Assembly (NCBI GenBank): GCA_951799425.1
Contig: OX637410.1
Span: forward strand, 806,001-870,000
Length of the DNA: 64,000 bases
Direction of reading: 5' to 3'
From: Ilex aquifolium
Lineage: Eukaryota > Streptophyta > Magnoliopsida > Aquifoliales > Aquifoliaceae
Positions 33,192-44,859 of the stretch are shown here, in pieces. Positions within the stretch are counted from its first letter, which is position 1; each line of letters opens with the position of its first letter. The notes under the pieces are model-generated. The model saw only the letters and a program-made list of their open reading frames with translations, was not told where the DNA came from and made no database searches. The translations under genes and the position numbers were made by a program.

Positions 33192-34464
33192 TTGGAACTA
33201 TTTAAACAAGTTAAGATTAACATTCCTTTGTTGGATGCGATTAAACGAGTTCCAGCTTACGCTAAATTTTTAAAAAATCTGTGCATGATAAAAAGAAAAA
33301 CTAATGTACCAAATAAAGCATTTTTGACTGAACAAGTTAGTACTATAATACAACATAATAGTCTTCTTAAGTACAAAGATCCAGGAAGTCCAATAGTCTC
33401 ATGCATCATTGAAAATTTCCGAATCGAACAAGCTCTACCAGACCTTGGAGCCAGCTGTAATTTGATGCCATATTCGGTGTATACACAATTAGGACTAAGT
33501 GAGCTAAAACCTACAAGTGTTACACTACAATTAGAAGAACGATCAATAAAAACTCCACAAGGAATTATAGAAGATGTTATCATCCAAGTTGATCAATTTT
33601 ACTTCCCAACAGATTTTATCGTTATAGATATACAACCAATTTTTCATGCATCTGCATACATACCTATTATTCTGGGTCGACCATTCCTAGCTACATCAAG
33701 TGCGTTGATTAATTGTAGAAATAGAATTATGAAACTTTCATTTGGAAACATGACATTGGAATTAAATGTTTTTTACAGTGCAAAACAACCTAGAGAAGAA
33801 GATGAAATCCATGAAATAAATTGTGTTGAGTCATTAACTCAAAAGTTTTTTGAAAAAGTTTTTCTAGAAAAGGAATTATATACATTAGAATCTGTATCTG
33901 ATAATGACTCTGAAAATATAGAAAACCCAAAATGTGAAAATTTGTTGTCTAAATCTTTAGAGTCCAATGTCAAAATCTTTAATCCAAATTTAAAACCGCT
34001 TCCAATCAATCTAAAGTATGTTTTTCTAGAAAAAGATGAAATTCATCTCGTGATCATATCATCGAATTTATCTGAAAGTCAAGAAAAAGAATTAACAAAA
34101 GTATTGAAAAATCATCAAAGTGTTCTTGGATGGACAGTAGCAGATATAAAAGGTATAAGCCCACTTTTGCGTACTCATTGTATATATTTAGAAAAAGATG
34201 CTAAACCATTTCGTCAAATACAAAGAAGATTAAATCCACATCTGAAAGAGGTAGTTCGCAATGAAGTACTTAAACTATTATATGCTAATATTATTTATCC
34301 TATATCTGATAGTAAATGGGTTAGTCGTACACAGGTAGTACCTAAGAAATCTGGTATTACGGTAATAAAGAATACAAAAAATGAATTAATTCCAATGCGT
34401 ACAGTTACAGGTTGGCGTGTATGTATTGACTATCGCAAACTAAATTCTCTCACCAGAAAAGATA
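33192..34464 (+). pseudogene. Ath-3 protease and N-terminal RT
   Basis: An open frame of more than 420 codons begins within the gag-protease linker (ELFKQVKINIPLLDAIKRV), so the annotated start is not a true initiation site. The protease reads ALPDLGASCNLMPYSVY; the catalytic Asp is present but the residue before it is Pro where NA-1 has Leu. IILGRPFLATSS follows. RT begins with PLPINLKYVFLEKDE and continues through GWTVADIKGISPLLRTH, VVPKKSGITV and WRVCIDYRKLN. It is cut at the codon following RKD by the Tek-A LTR, and the sequence resumes in phase at 37137. Confidence 0.85.
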
Positions 34465-37136
34465 TGTGACGCCCCAAAATCCGGGGGTACGTTGATTATC
34501 CATCAACCCACGGAAATACTCGTGGATACCGAGTAACTCAATATCGCGCCGTTATGCCCCATTTATCGGGGTCCATAATTGAACAAAAAATCGGGCAGAG
34601 TCTCCTTTGTACTGGGAGCTCTACCCAAAATCCAACATGTGCAATATACATTCACATGACCCATCCGAGGCCCAATATAAAACAATGACCGCACCGGGTC
34701 CATTTATGAGTAAACATTGACCACACCGGGTCCATTTATCCATACTCATATAATTACATGCAAGGTTAGATTAAAAATAGTCCATAAATATGGAGTTTTG
34801 AGAAAACCTACCCAAACTCATATTAAACTCATGCATCAGGAAATTTACATTCAAAACAGTCCATATGAATCCCATTACGACTATTTCCAAATATTTACAT
34901 GGTCAAAAATCATAATTTTTACAATGATTTTACAAGGACTCAAAATAAACCCACATCTCGATTTTTCTTCCTCCTTAAGTGCCCGAGTGAGTGCCGTCTG
35001 TCGGCGTAAAACCGGCACCTGAAATGTTTTCCCGTATAGGGTGAGCAATGCTTAATAAAGTATCTCTTACAGAGGCTACTCCCCACCCTAGATGCATATG
35101 CAATGTTTACATACAACATTCATCCATAACAACATTCCAAACAAGAATATGCAACTCTATATTGGAATTTTACCATGTCATGCCATGGAATGAGATGAGA
35201 CTTACTCATGCATCTTAACTCGAGTGCTCACCGACTCCCACAACACAATGCAATGCAAGTGTGTAAAACCTTCATCATAGATGAATTACCTCCAATGCTT
35301 GTTTGAAATAAAATCATGTGTTTATAAAAATCAAGCATTGTTGGATGTTGCACATCCAAGAGTATGTTAATAAAACAAAATCTTTAACAAAATCTTGTGT
35401 CTTTGTTGGGCAACGGATTTTGGAATTGCACCGCCGGCTCCGTACGCCTAATTCACTTTTTTGGACTTGCACCGACGGAAGTGAATAAACTAGTAACCGG
35501 GTCTTGCACCCGAGAGAACGTCTAGCCCTTCTTCCTATACCCGACACAAGTTTTTTCATGCATGCAACCGTGCGACTCAGTAGGATCTTCAATCCCACTT
35601 TCCCGAGCCCACCCTTCAACCACCAAGTATGATGTTTGAATAAATCATGCCGACACACACACACACCCACACTCATGCCTAAGCCTATGAATATGATGCC
35701 TCTGTGCCAATGCAATGTAATGTACCATCGCATATCAATGTCATGTCTCATATGTAATCAATGTCATATGGACAACTTAAATCACATATCAACATGGGTC
35801 AAGGCAATATATGTGTAATGCACATAATTACCACAATTTATCATGATGTTAATACATTAACAACATTTATTAATACACAACTAAAACATCCTCAAGCATG
35901 TCATAGCACATTCCATTCACAAAGACACATTATAAACACATATTGACATTTTATCTAACAACAACAATCAAGCATGTCGTTACATAATCAAACAATGACA
36001 CACTTAATTCTCAAGGCATAATGTAAACATATAACATGCCCACAAAAAAGCCCCAAAACAGGCCACAAAACTTCCCCTAAATAGGCCACATAGCAGCCCC
36101 CAAAAAAGGCCACAAAGCAGCCCCTAAACATGCCACAAAACAGCCCACAACAGGCCACAAAATAGCCCCTAAACAAGCCACAAAATAGCCCCACAGCAGG
36201 CCACAAAACACCCACAAAACAGCCCATAAACAGGCCACAAAACAGCCCCACAGCATGCCACAAAACAGCCCCTAAACAAGCCACAAAACAGCCTCACAAA
36301 AGGCCACAAAAACAACCCCCTAAACAGGCCACATAGCAGCCCCAAAACAACCCCAAAAACAGTCCACAATTCCAACCCAAAAAAGCCCACAATTTCAACA
36401 CCAAATGATAGGAATAAAACCAAAGTAGGAAGAACCCTACATCTTGAAGCATAAACCGAGGTGTAGAGACTTCAAGAACACCAGTACCAACCCAAAAACT
36501 TGATTTTCTCAAATCTCCTCCTTTGGATCTTCGGTGAAATTCCTCGTACTTGGTACATACGCGTAGCCCTCATCGAGGAGATAAAGTTTAATTCTTGGCT
36601 CGACGGATTCCGACAGACGGAACTCTGAGAATCGCCGAAAGAAAATTTGTTTTCTCTCTTTTCTCTCCCTCTTTCTCCCACACGTTGAAGACTAGAATTT
36701 CAGCAGATATTTCTGCTAAAATTCTGATTTTTAAGCCTATTTATATTTTTCCAAGGCTTGGCTTAGGTCGCACCAAGTGTCCCCCACTTGTTCGGGTCCG
36801 TTTTCGCCCCGAAACGATTAATTTCATCCCGGTTTAAGTTCAAATTGATTTTATTTGAACTTTAATCCAATTATAAGGAAAATTTATATTTTCTATTTTT
36901 GGAGACCTTTATAAGGTCATTCGACACCCAGTTGTCTCGTAAAACGTGTAAAATCTAACTATCTCAGAATTCGACGAAATTAATCCGGGTGACTAGATTT
37001 TGCGATACGAATCCAACGGCGAAGTCCGTTGGGTCATACTAGCTCTAAAGAGTATGTATTTTAATTCCGTATTTCAGTGGCAAAATGACCATTTTGCCCT
37101 TTTTCAGAAAAAAATCAAATTTACCCGGGTTTTACA
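34465..37136 (-). repeat. Tek-A solo LTR (2.67 kb) inside Ath-3 RT
   Basis: Plus-strand ends are TGTGACGCCCCAAAATCCGG and ACCCGGGTTTTACA. Flanking 5-mers are AGATA (34460-34464) and AGATT (37137-37141), a TSD with one mismatch. A minus-strand TATA box lies at 36738-36745, about 400 bases from the LTR start, and two copies of an ACCGGGTCCATTTAT unit lie near 34693 and 34724. All ORFs within are non-genic. Confidence 0.9.
36036..36370. repeat. GGCCACAAAACAGCCCC minisatellite
   Basis: About 14 imperfect units of 21-24 bp on the theme GGCCACAAAACAGCCCCTAA. Not seen in the other Tek-A LTRs, so it is a private expansion. The Cys/Gly-rich minus-strand ORFs of 84-98 aa here are translations of the repeat. 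Confidence 0.8.
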
Positions 37137-38395
37137 AGATTACTTTCCATTACCTTTTCTAGATCAAGTACTCGAAAGAATAGCTGGTCATGCATATTAT
37201 TATTTTTTAGATGGATATTCTGGTTATAATCAAATTGAAATTGTGATAGACGATCAAGAAAAAACTACATTTACATGTCATTTCGGTACTTTTGCATATA
37301 AAAAGATGCCTTTTTGGACTATGTAATGCTCCAGCTACCTTTCAGCGTTGTATGCTAAGTATATTTAGTGATATGATAGAACGGTGTCTAGAAGTTTTTA
37401 TGGATAATTTTTCAGTATATGGAGATTCATTTCAATTATGTTTAGAAAATCTAGAAAAAGTGCTCATTAGATGTGAAGAAACAAACATTTTCTTAAATTG
37501 GGAAAAATGTCACTTTATGGTTACACAATGTATTGTTTTAGGTCATGTAGTGTCTAAAAAAGGAATCGAAGTTGATAAATCCAAAATTCATCTGATAGCT
37601 AATCTGCCTTCACCAAAAATAGTAAAAGATATTTACTCGTTTTTAGGTCATGCAGGATTTTACAGAAGATTTATAAAAAATTTTAGTTTAATAGCTAGAC
37701 CTATATGTAATCTTTTATGTCGGGATGCATTTTTTGAATGGAATGATGCATGTCAATTCGCGTTTGATAAATTAAAAAGCATGCTTATTTCTGCACCTAT
37801 TATGCAATCTCCTGACTGGTCTTTACCTTTTGAAGTAATGTGTGATGCAAGTGATTATGCAGTAGGAGCTGTATTAGGTCAAAGAAAAGATAAAAAACCA
37901 TATGTTATATACTATGCAAGAAAAACTCTAAATGATGCATAAATGAACTATTCAACCACAAAAAAAGAACTATGTGCGGTTATATTTGCTTTAGATAAAT
38001 TTCGTTCATATCTGGTTGGATCGTCAATTGTTGTATTTACAGATCATGCAGCTTTAAAATATTTACTTACTAAGAAAGATGCTAAACCACGTCTCCTACG
38101 ATGGATATTATTACTTCAAGAATTTGATCTTATCATTAAGGATAAGAAGGGAGTAGAAAATATGGTAGCAGATCACTTGTCAAGGCTAAATTATGAAATA
38201 AAGGAAGAACCAACTCCAATTAAAGAAACCTTTCCAGATGAACAACTGTTGGTTATAACAGAAATACCATGGTATGCAGATATAGCTAATTATTTAGCCA
38301 CTGGTATTATCCCTTCTAATTATACCTGGTATGAGAGAAATAAGTTTCTAAGTGAAGTACGTAATTTTTTTCTGGGAAGATCCTTATTTGTTTAA
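37137..38395 (+). pseudogene. Ath-3 RT palm/thumb and RNase H
   Basis: RT resumes with YFPLPFLDQVLERI, FLDGYSGYNQ and, after a shift near 37300, FGLCNAPATFQRC. The catalytic box reads VFMDNFSVYG: the second Asp of the FMDD found in Ath-1 is Asn, which should abolish polymerase activity. The connection (FLGHAGFYRRFIKNFS) and RNase H follow, with [33 protein letters not shown] and the terminal VADHLSRL. One in-frame TAA lies at 37940-37942. Confidence 0.85.
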
Positions 38396-39564
38396 ATATT
38401 GTAAAGATCAAATAATAAGGCGATGTGTACATAATCATGAAATAGGTTAGGTAATTCAGTTTTGTCACTCTGAAGCTTGCGGAGGCCATTTTGCTTCAAA
38501 GAAAACCGCTGCTAAAATCTTACAGTGTGGATTTTATTGGCCAACTCTTTTTAAAGATGTTCATATCTTTTGTTTAAATTGTGACAGATGTCAAAGATTG
38601 GGAGATGTTTCAAAAAGAAATATGATGCCTTTAATCCCTATTTTAATCATTGAAATTTTTGATTGCTGGGGCATCGATTTTATGGGTCCATTTCCCCCGT
38701 ATTTTGGATATCTTTATTTTTTAGTTGCAGTCGATTATGTCTCTAAATGGGTAGAGACAATTCCATGTCGAAATAATGATCATAAAACAGTGATCAAGTT
38801 TTTAAAAGAAAATATTATGTTCAGATTTGGAAATCCTCATACCATTATACGTGACGGTGGATTACATTTTTGCAATAAATTTTTTGAAAATCTTATGAAA
38901 AAATACTCAATTTCGCATAAAATATCCACTCCGTATCATGCATAGACAAGTGGACAAGTTGAATTAGCTAATGGGGAGATAAAATATATTTTAGAAAAAA
39001 CAGCAAATCCAGATCGTAAGGATTGGTCCTTAAGATTGATTGATGCGCTTTGGGCTTTACCGTACAATATATAAAACTATTTTAGGAATGTCTCCTTATC
39101 AGTTGGTTTATGGTAAACCATGTCACTTGCCTGTAGAATTAGAACATCGAGCATATTGGGCAATCAAAATAATGAATTTTGATATGGACAAAGCTGGAAT
39201 ATCTCGCAAACTTCAAATTAATGAATTAGAGGAGTTAAGAAATGAAGCTTATGAAAACGCAAAGATTGCGAAGTCAAGAACAAAAATTTTTCATGATAAA
39301 AACATTGTGCGAAAATCTTTTGAACCTTCTCAAAAAGTTCTATTATATAATGCAAAGCTTCGTTTATTTCCTGGAAAACTAAGATCTAGATGGACATGTC
39401 CTTATATTGTCAAGCAAGTTTTTTACTATGGAGCAATTGAAATTGAAATTCCGGTAACCGGAACTATCTTTAAAGGAAACGATCAAACACTTAAACCATA
39501 TTATGATGGTTTTACTCAAGATACAACTTTTGTACAAATTTTTGATCCTATTTATGTGCTCTGA
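38396..39564 (+). pseudogene. Ath-3 integrase
   Basis: The zinc-binding HHCC module is visible (CHSEACGGHF, then CLNCDRC), followed by the DDE core: Asp in WGIDFMGPFP, Asp in IIRDGGLHFCN and Glu in [11 protein letters not shown]. All three acidic residues remain. The C-terminal domain (PVELEHRAYWAIK, KVLLYNAKLR, GKLRSRWTCPYIV) ends with a stop at 39562-39564. Stops near 38447 and 38943 and a frameshift near 39050 interrupt it. This segment shows what Ath-1 lost in its integrase deletion. Confidence 0.85.
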
Positions 39565-40090
39565 AAAATAAATTGTTGCTTAATTCTCCATAATATTACT
39601 AATTAGTTGTAATTTATTTGACAGAGTAAATCTCCTGAGTAATAGCCAGATATCCCAATCGGTGAAACGACAACAGATTGCTGAGTTTTCTTATCAATGT
39701 TGATTATCACTGTTTTTACATTGCATATAATGTTTAATTTAAGTTGGGGAGGTATGGGTGTGAATTTATTATTTGTATTTAGAATACTTATTTTGTTTTA
39801 AATTTGTTTGTCATTGTGACTGGCAGACATTAAAGAACCAGATAGAGAGTCAACTAAAAAATAATAATAATAAATAAAAATTAAATAAAAATTATTTTTA
39901 TTATACAATGGACGAAAAACTATTTTGGTTAAGTTTAGTTCTACTACATCGTCTTCCAAAAGATATACATGTATTGATCATGCAAAAAGCTCGAAAAGTT
40001 AGAAATTTAGAAATTTTTGAAAGTCAACCAAGACCCCTGTGTGGAAAAAGTACATTTGCTAAGCACCGACGAGCGAATCGTATCGGTGGT
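39565..40090 (+). other. Ath-3 post-integrase region
   Basis: No gene. An internal PPT-like AAGTTGGGGAGG at about 39742 and a block near 39810-39850 (TGACTGGCAGAC, AACCAGATA) match the non-coding part of NA-1, showing that NA-1 retains this region while lacking pol. A 74-codon ORF at 39908 has no recognisable domain. Tek-B begins at 40091. Confidence 0.6.
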
Positions 40091-40938
40091 TGTAACGCCC
40101 CAAAATCTCCCTTGGACGACATTACTATTTAAAACCATTCACATCATGAGAACAACTAATAACTTTCATAAACAAGAAAATTTCATTCATCATCCATAAT
40201 ATCTATATCATCATCCCAAAAGAATAAGCCAAACCATGGCAAATACATCCCAAAATCAACTATTAATTTGCAGTGGAATAACAAAATATTAAGATGAACA
40301 ATATTCTCAAAAGGAATCTCCTAGTCTAGAACGTAGAAAGAACAATCCTAGACAGTTCCATTCGGATCTACATGACCATCTACTTGAACTTCCCAAAGCA
40401 CCTGCTCGTCAACTCTGAGCTCTTCCTCTTGAACATAATCTGAAAATATAGTATTTGTAAGGGGTGAGCACTAAGCTCTGTAGCAACATCCTTCCAACTC
40501 AAACAAGGTTTAGAAAGCATATATAAAACAAGTCGGTCTCGTTTTGCAAATATCATACATATAACTTTTGAAGGAAAATCGTGACATTTTAATAGATCTC
40601 TAGTTTACGAATCAATAATAAAATTAAACGGAGGGGTGAAGCCAATTATCAACATGGAGCTATACAATTTCCCAAAAGTACACCAATAACCCACACATGA
40701 TATATTATTGTTCTCTTTGACATGAGCATCCTTACAAGGAACCTCTCACCCTCAAGGTCTTGTCCCTTTGGCATGAGCATCCTTACAAGGAACCTCTCAC
40801 CCTCAAGGTCTTGTCCCTTTGCCATGAGCATCCTTACAAGGAACCTCTCACCCTCACTGTCTTATTTCTTTGGCATGAGCATCCTTACAAGGAACCTCTC
40901 ACCCTCTCGGTCTTATTTCTTTGGCACGAGCATCCTTA
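40091..40938 (-). repeat. Tek-B 3' LTR, distal piece
   Basis: Begins TGTAACGCCCCAAAATC and aligns with 12689 onward. It stops at the NA-2 insertion, continuing at 47809. Its far end is an array of 51-bp units. Confidence 0.85.
40721..40938. repeat. 51-bp minisatellite in the Tek-B LTR
   Basis: Units start at 40721, 40772, 40823, 40874 and 40925 (core GAGCATCCTTACAAGGAACC), exactly 51 bp apart. The array continues after NA-2 at 47804-47980. The solo Tek-B LTR has only about two units (near 13730-13790), so the array expanded in this copy. Confidence 0.9.
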
Positions 40939-42803
40939 TGATTGATGAAAAATGTTGTTGTTTCCTAACCCCTAAACATCACCATTTGACATGTGTATAT
41001 GGCTTATGTGTGAAAGGGAGTGTCACTCTCCCTCGGGGTGATGCAAGAGATTAGGCAACAACGAATTGAGGATGGAATGAATGAAAATGTAAATGAAATG
41101 CGGGTGTGTGAACAAAAGTGCTCCCCAATCGCAAGGAGTCTTTTGCGTGTCGTGTTTTACTTGGAAAAGTATTCCAAGGTCGTCTCCTCAGGGAAGGAAA
41201 GGTCGAGTAGTGTGAAAGTGATTTTGCAAAAGGAAAAGAAAATGTAAAATCTTTTGTTTGTGTTTTGGTGTTTGTGTTTGTGAATGAAAATGCAATAAAA
41301 CAATTGTTGGCTAATCACAAAGGTTCACTCCAATGGGAATACCAAATCAACTCAAGCCTTCCTCCAATAGAGCCTAGAAGTACGATTGATTCGTGGGAAG
41401 CTCGGGACTAAAATGGAGGTGAGGATTCAAGCATACCCCGTGACAATGCCTACGGTGTATCAAGAACTCACAACCATGTCCTCACCCCAACCCAGTCAAA
41501 CCGAGCCATCATACTCTGAGAGGAGGAATGAAAATGAGTTGAAGTGGCACACCCAAGAGGAGTTTTCCCTTGGATTAACCAACTTAAAATCTAGCTACTC
41601 ATAGTAAAAGGAAAGACATGCATAATGTTAAGAGACATGTAGAAGAAATGAAGATTAAAACTTAACTCAATGCAAGAAAACTTAAACTAAGAAGAAAAAA
41701 ATATGCAATACCCATTTTAAGCTTGAAATGAAGAAAAACTTAATACAACAATGGTAGATTCAAGAGTATGAAACTAAACTTGCAATAGACTTGAAATAAA
41801 TAAGATTAAAGTGCAATAAATAAAGATTACATGATATCTAAAAGCTTACTACACTTGAAATGGAGAAGAGAATGCAAAACATAAATTTCTAGCACTATTC
41901 ATTGTCTTCTTCCTTGGAGCATTCTAAGCTTAGGTAGCCACCCCTTTACAATGTGTAAAATGCTGAATATAATGGAGAGTTAGCCTTCAATTTTCGTGCA
42001 TGGTGGTCCCCCCTAGCTGTGTGCAGGCCTCCCATCAATAGGAGGCTAAGTTGAAGCTTGGACAGGCTAGGAGAAGGTTAGCCTGCAACTCCCCTGGCAG
42101 CCCCCTTCAATCCCCTCTTCATTAATGCCATTGCCTCCAAATGTCTTCAAGTAGGGTGTAGGAGGCATGGTTGTAGGGATAAAATGTCGGGTTAGGTGTG
42201 GGAGAATCAATGGTGGGACCCCCAAGCAAGTGGAGAAGAGTTTGTAGGTGTTCTGGGAGCGTACCGGTACTGTGTACCGGTACTCTAAACCTTCTGGAGT
42301 TCGAAGTACCGGTACGCAGTACCGGAATGGTATAGTACCGGTACTGTTTTCTGTTCCGGACCACTTTTCGTAGAATCGGCATAACTTTTGATCCAACCGT
42401 TAGATTGAGCTAAAATTTTGACAAAATATAGAAAGCATCCAGATCTATAACTTTTATGTTTTGAACTTTTTCATATTCGAAGTGGATCATGGTCAAAATG
42501 GAGGAAAACCGAGGCTCTTCAAACCAGTGGTGTGGCAGCTGGCGCCTTTGTTACCGAACACCAATACCTCCTTGATTTCTTCACTTTTAAGCCTCCAAAT
42601 CTTCATGTAATGTGTCAATGCCCTCACCACACATCCAACATAGTTGCAAGGTCCTAAAATACATGATTTAAGCTATAAAAACATGCAACATCGAGAATTC
42701 AACATTATTCATAAAATCGGCTAACTCTAAGCACTTAGATGCAAAAGTTGAGTTAAAATACATGTAATGAGGCCTTGAAATATACAATATTTTGTGCTCA
42801 TCA
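40939..42803 (-). repeat. NA-2 3' LTR (sense), 1865 bp
   Basis: Plus-strand ends TGATTGATGAAAAA and GTGCTCATCA. Conserved U5 words near 41165-41200 (AGTATTCCAAGGTCGTCTCC) recur in Ath-1, Ath-2 and NA-3. A U3 block at about 42378-42510 recurs in NA-3 and at 63735-63850. Frames at 42067-42396 and 41020 are LTR sequence. Confidence 0.9.
42261..42344. repeat. GTACCGGTAC cassette in the NA-2 3' LTR
   Basis: GTACCGGTAC starts at 42261, 42274, 42306 and 42335, with a variant GTACCGGAAT at 42319. Starts are spaced 13, 32 and 13 bp, and the 32-bp interval holds CTGGAGTTCG. The Tek-B LTR has the same design at 48607-48672. Confidence 0.9.
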
Positions 42804-42839
42804 CACCCCCCAACTTAAGCTTTGCTTGTCCCTAGCAAA
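42804..42839 (-). promoter_or_regulatory. NA-2 PPT and PPT-proximal hairpin
   Basis: Sense TTTGCTAGGGACAAGCAAA (42821-42839) pairs in 7 of 8 stem positions around GGA. The PPT AAGTTGGGGGGTG then abuts the LTR. Confidence 0.7.
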
Positions 42840-42889
42840 CAAAATATAAAAAGCAAGCAAACAAAATAAACTTATACTAATTCCGCAAT

Positions 42890-42987
42890 TGCATTTAGCA
42901 CATGCAATAAGCCTTTAAACCCCTAGGTGATCCCTAGTGGACGAGTTTTGTCTCGTGAAGGTTTCCAGTGAAGGTACCTACAAACTT
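42890..42987 (-). other. 98-bp conserved block with two hairpins (NA-2 copy)
   Basis: 95/98 identical to the NA-1 block at 20181-20278. Hairpins are CTAGG/CCTAG (42923-42937) and ACGAG/CTCGT (42941-42956). It lies 87 bases from the LTR. No ORF is conserved across it. Confidence 0.75.
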
Positions 42988-44859
42988 CTCTTCCTTGGTA
43001 TCCAATATTTAAAATATATTCCCTTATCTTAACTAGCAATGGGATGTCAAAAACAACTTGCTCTGAAACACCCGAACTAAAAACACATGAAACACATCAT
43101 AGCCTTAAATGCTATTCTAGAGTATTCACATACACATTCATTTTCAAACTCGTGTGTGAGTGCAATGAACATGTAATTTAAGCATTTACACGACGAAATT
43201 CACATTCACATAGCTATCCAAATTTAGCTTTGATGCAAAACTCACCAAGGGTGTCTCTCACAATGAATCACACTCTAGTTATCTTGGCATGCTCTCCATT
43301 TGTATATGTGAGATGGAATCTTGTGCTCAAAACGAAATAAGCTCACATATAATCCAAAAATGAAGTTCATGCATAAAAATGAAACAACCTTGGCATAATC
43401 TCATGAAAGGAATGCTAGGGCATTTAGATAGCAAAATCAACTCCTCTTTTTCTTTAAAAGTGTGCATCCCCATGCTTCTCTAGATCATTTAGGACTTTCA
43501 AGGGTTGTATTGAGGCCTTGGGGTGATATTGAGGTAAGGGAAACGAAGGATATAGGATAACAAAGAGGGTTGTTCCGAGTGAATGACCTTTATTTCAAAA
43601 AGATCTCCATTTTTATGGGATTTCTAGGCTAACACCATCACCACACTCTTTGTTTCTTTTCTTTCTTTTCCTTAACATTTTCCTTTTCTTTTGTCATTCT
43701 ATTCTTCTTCTCACCCTTTTTTTTTTTTCCTTTTCTTGGATTTTCAATCTTTTTTTTTTTCAACTCTTTTGAATTTCAATATCATTCATCCCTTTTGTTG
43801 AGTTTCTGCCATACTTCCTTCTCTTTTATCATCACTCATACTTAGCACTAGGAACAACCAAGGTAAGGTAGATATTTATCATTTTCAATGGCTTGGTTAC
43901 ATGTGTGGCATAGAAACGAATTCAATTAAGGCTCAATCATGGCACTAGAGATAATGTTTCACAAGAAAAAGGCAAAGGCTCAAAGCATTTCAAAGATGGC
44001 ATAAGATCATCTCTAGATAAGCATAGGAGGAGCATTTTGCGTTTCAAGACAAAGTGACTACCCAAAAACACCTAACCAAAACAAGCATAATGAAATTATT
44101 GAACAAATTTGGAATTTGAAAAATTGTTCCTTGAGTAAATGTAAGTTCCCTCCAAACAAGGATTGGCATTAAAGCTCACATGGGTTCTTACTCATCTCCA
44201 CTATTCATGTCAAGCACTCAAATGTGAACTCAATCCGTAAATTGCAAAAATTACAAGTTCATGGTGCACTTATGGTTGAGTTCAAAAGCAAACAAGTATG
44301 TGATACTCTTAACAATAGGATAAACTTCTATAATGTGCTCATGTATTCAAAGTTCAAAATGAAGATCAAGTAATCACAAATCCCATAACCATTAGGATAG
44401 GGGAATATAGTTCAATATTGGAACCAAAATTTTTCAAAATTTTCATATTTTCCATTATTCTATACAAAAAGTGGTGGAACATGTGAATGGTGCACCTCAC
44501 CCCCCAACTTAAACCATGCATTGTCCTCAATGCACAAGGAATCATGCAATGAGAAAAATGAAAGTAACTTGGGAAATGAAATACCCTCTTTTTTTTTTTT
44601 CTTCTTTTTTTTTTTTTTATATATGTACATTAATAAAACACAAAAAGCTTGTTTACACCCCCCAACTTAGACTAAAACATGATACCCAATAGGATTTGCT
44701 ACAATGATGCTCAAAGTGAAAGGAGTCCAAATTAGGAAGAGGTAAACAACCTTCATGCTAAAATCTACACTACAACATTTATGAAAATAAAACTATAACA
44801 ATAAAAGAAATCTAACTACTATGTACATGAAAACAAAATAGGCTCATGTTAATCCGGCT
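42988..44859 (-). other. NA-2 non-coding internal region
   Basis: No gene. It has pyrimidine-rich runs (about 43645-43765 and 44589-44620) and an internal PPT-like site at 44489-44510 that is the exact 22-base reverse complement of 2945-2966 in Ath-1, with another PPT-like word near 44660. Weak islands of similarity to the NA-1 interior occur, for example CATAATCTCATGAAAG near 43396. Confidence 0.6.

Larger units (their letters stand above)
31781..40090 (+). mobile_element. Ath-3: Athila-like element with gag, PR, RT, RH and INT, twice interrupted
   Basis: The coding order is gag, protease, RT, RNase H, integrase, all by homology to Ath-1 and NA-1. The 5' LTR is reduced to its first 260 bases and fused to mid-gag. 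A Tek-A solo LTR (34465-37136) splits RT, and Tek-B starting at 40091 cuts off the 3' end before the PPT. It is the most complete pol of this lineage here and the best available view of the autonomous parent type of NA-1, but stops, frameshifts and an RT active-site change make it inactive. Confidence 0.85.

Noticed and set aside
35988..36423. Cys/Gly-rich minus-strand ORFs of 84-98 aa
   Set aside because: They are translations of the GGCCACAAAACAGCCCC minisatellite in several frames.
40721..40945. Regular 51-bp direct repeats resembling a CRISPR array
   Set aside because: Units are contiguous with no variable spacers, lie inside a plant LTR and have no cas genes; they are a minisatellite.
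42067..42396. 109-aa and 86-aa minus-strand ORFs (also 47072-47496)
   Set aside because: Tyr/Arg/Val/Pro-rich peptides come from the GTACCGGTAC palindromes in the NA-2 LTRs; frames differ between the two LTRs.
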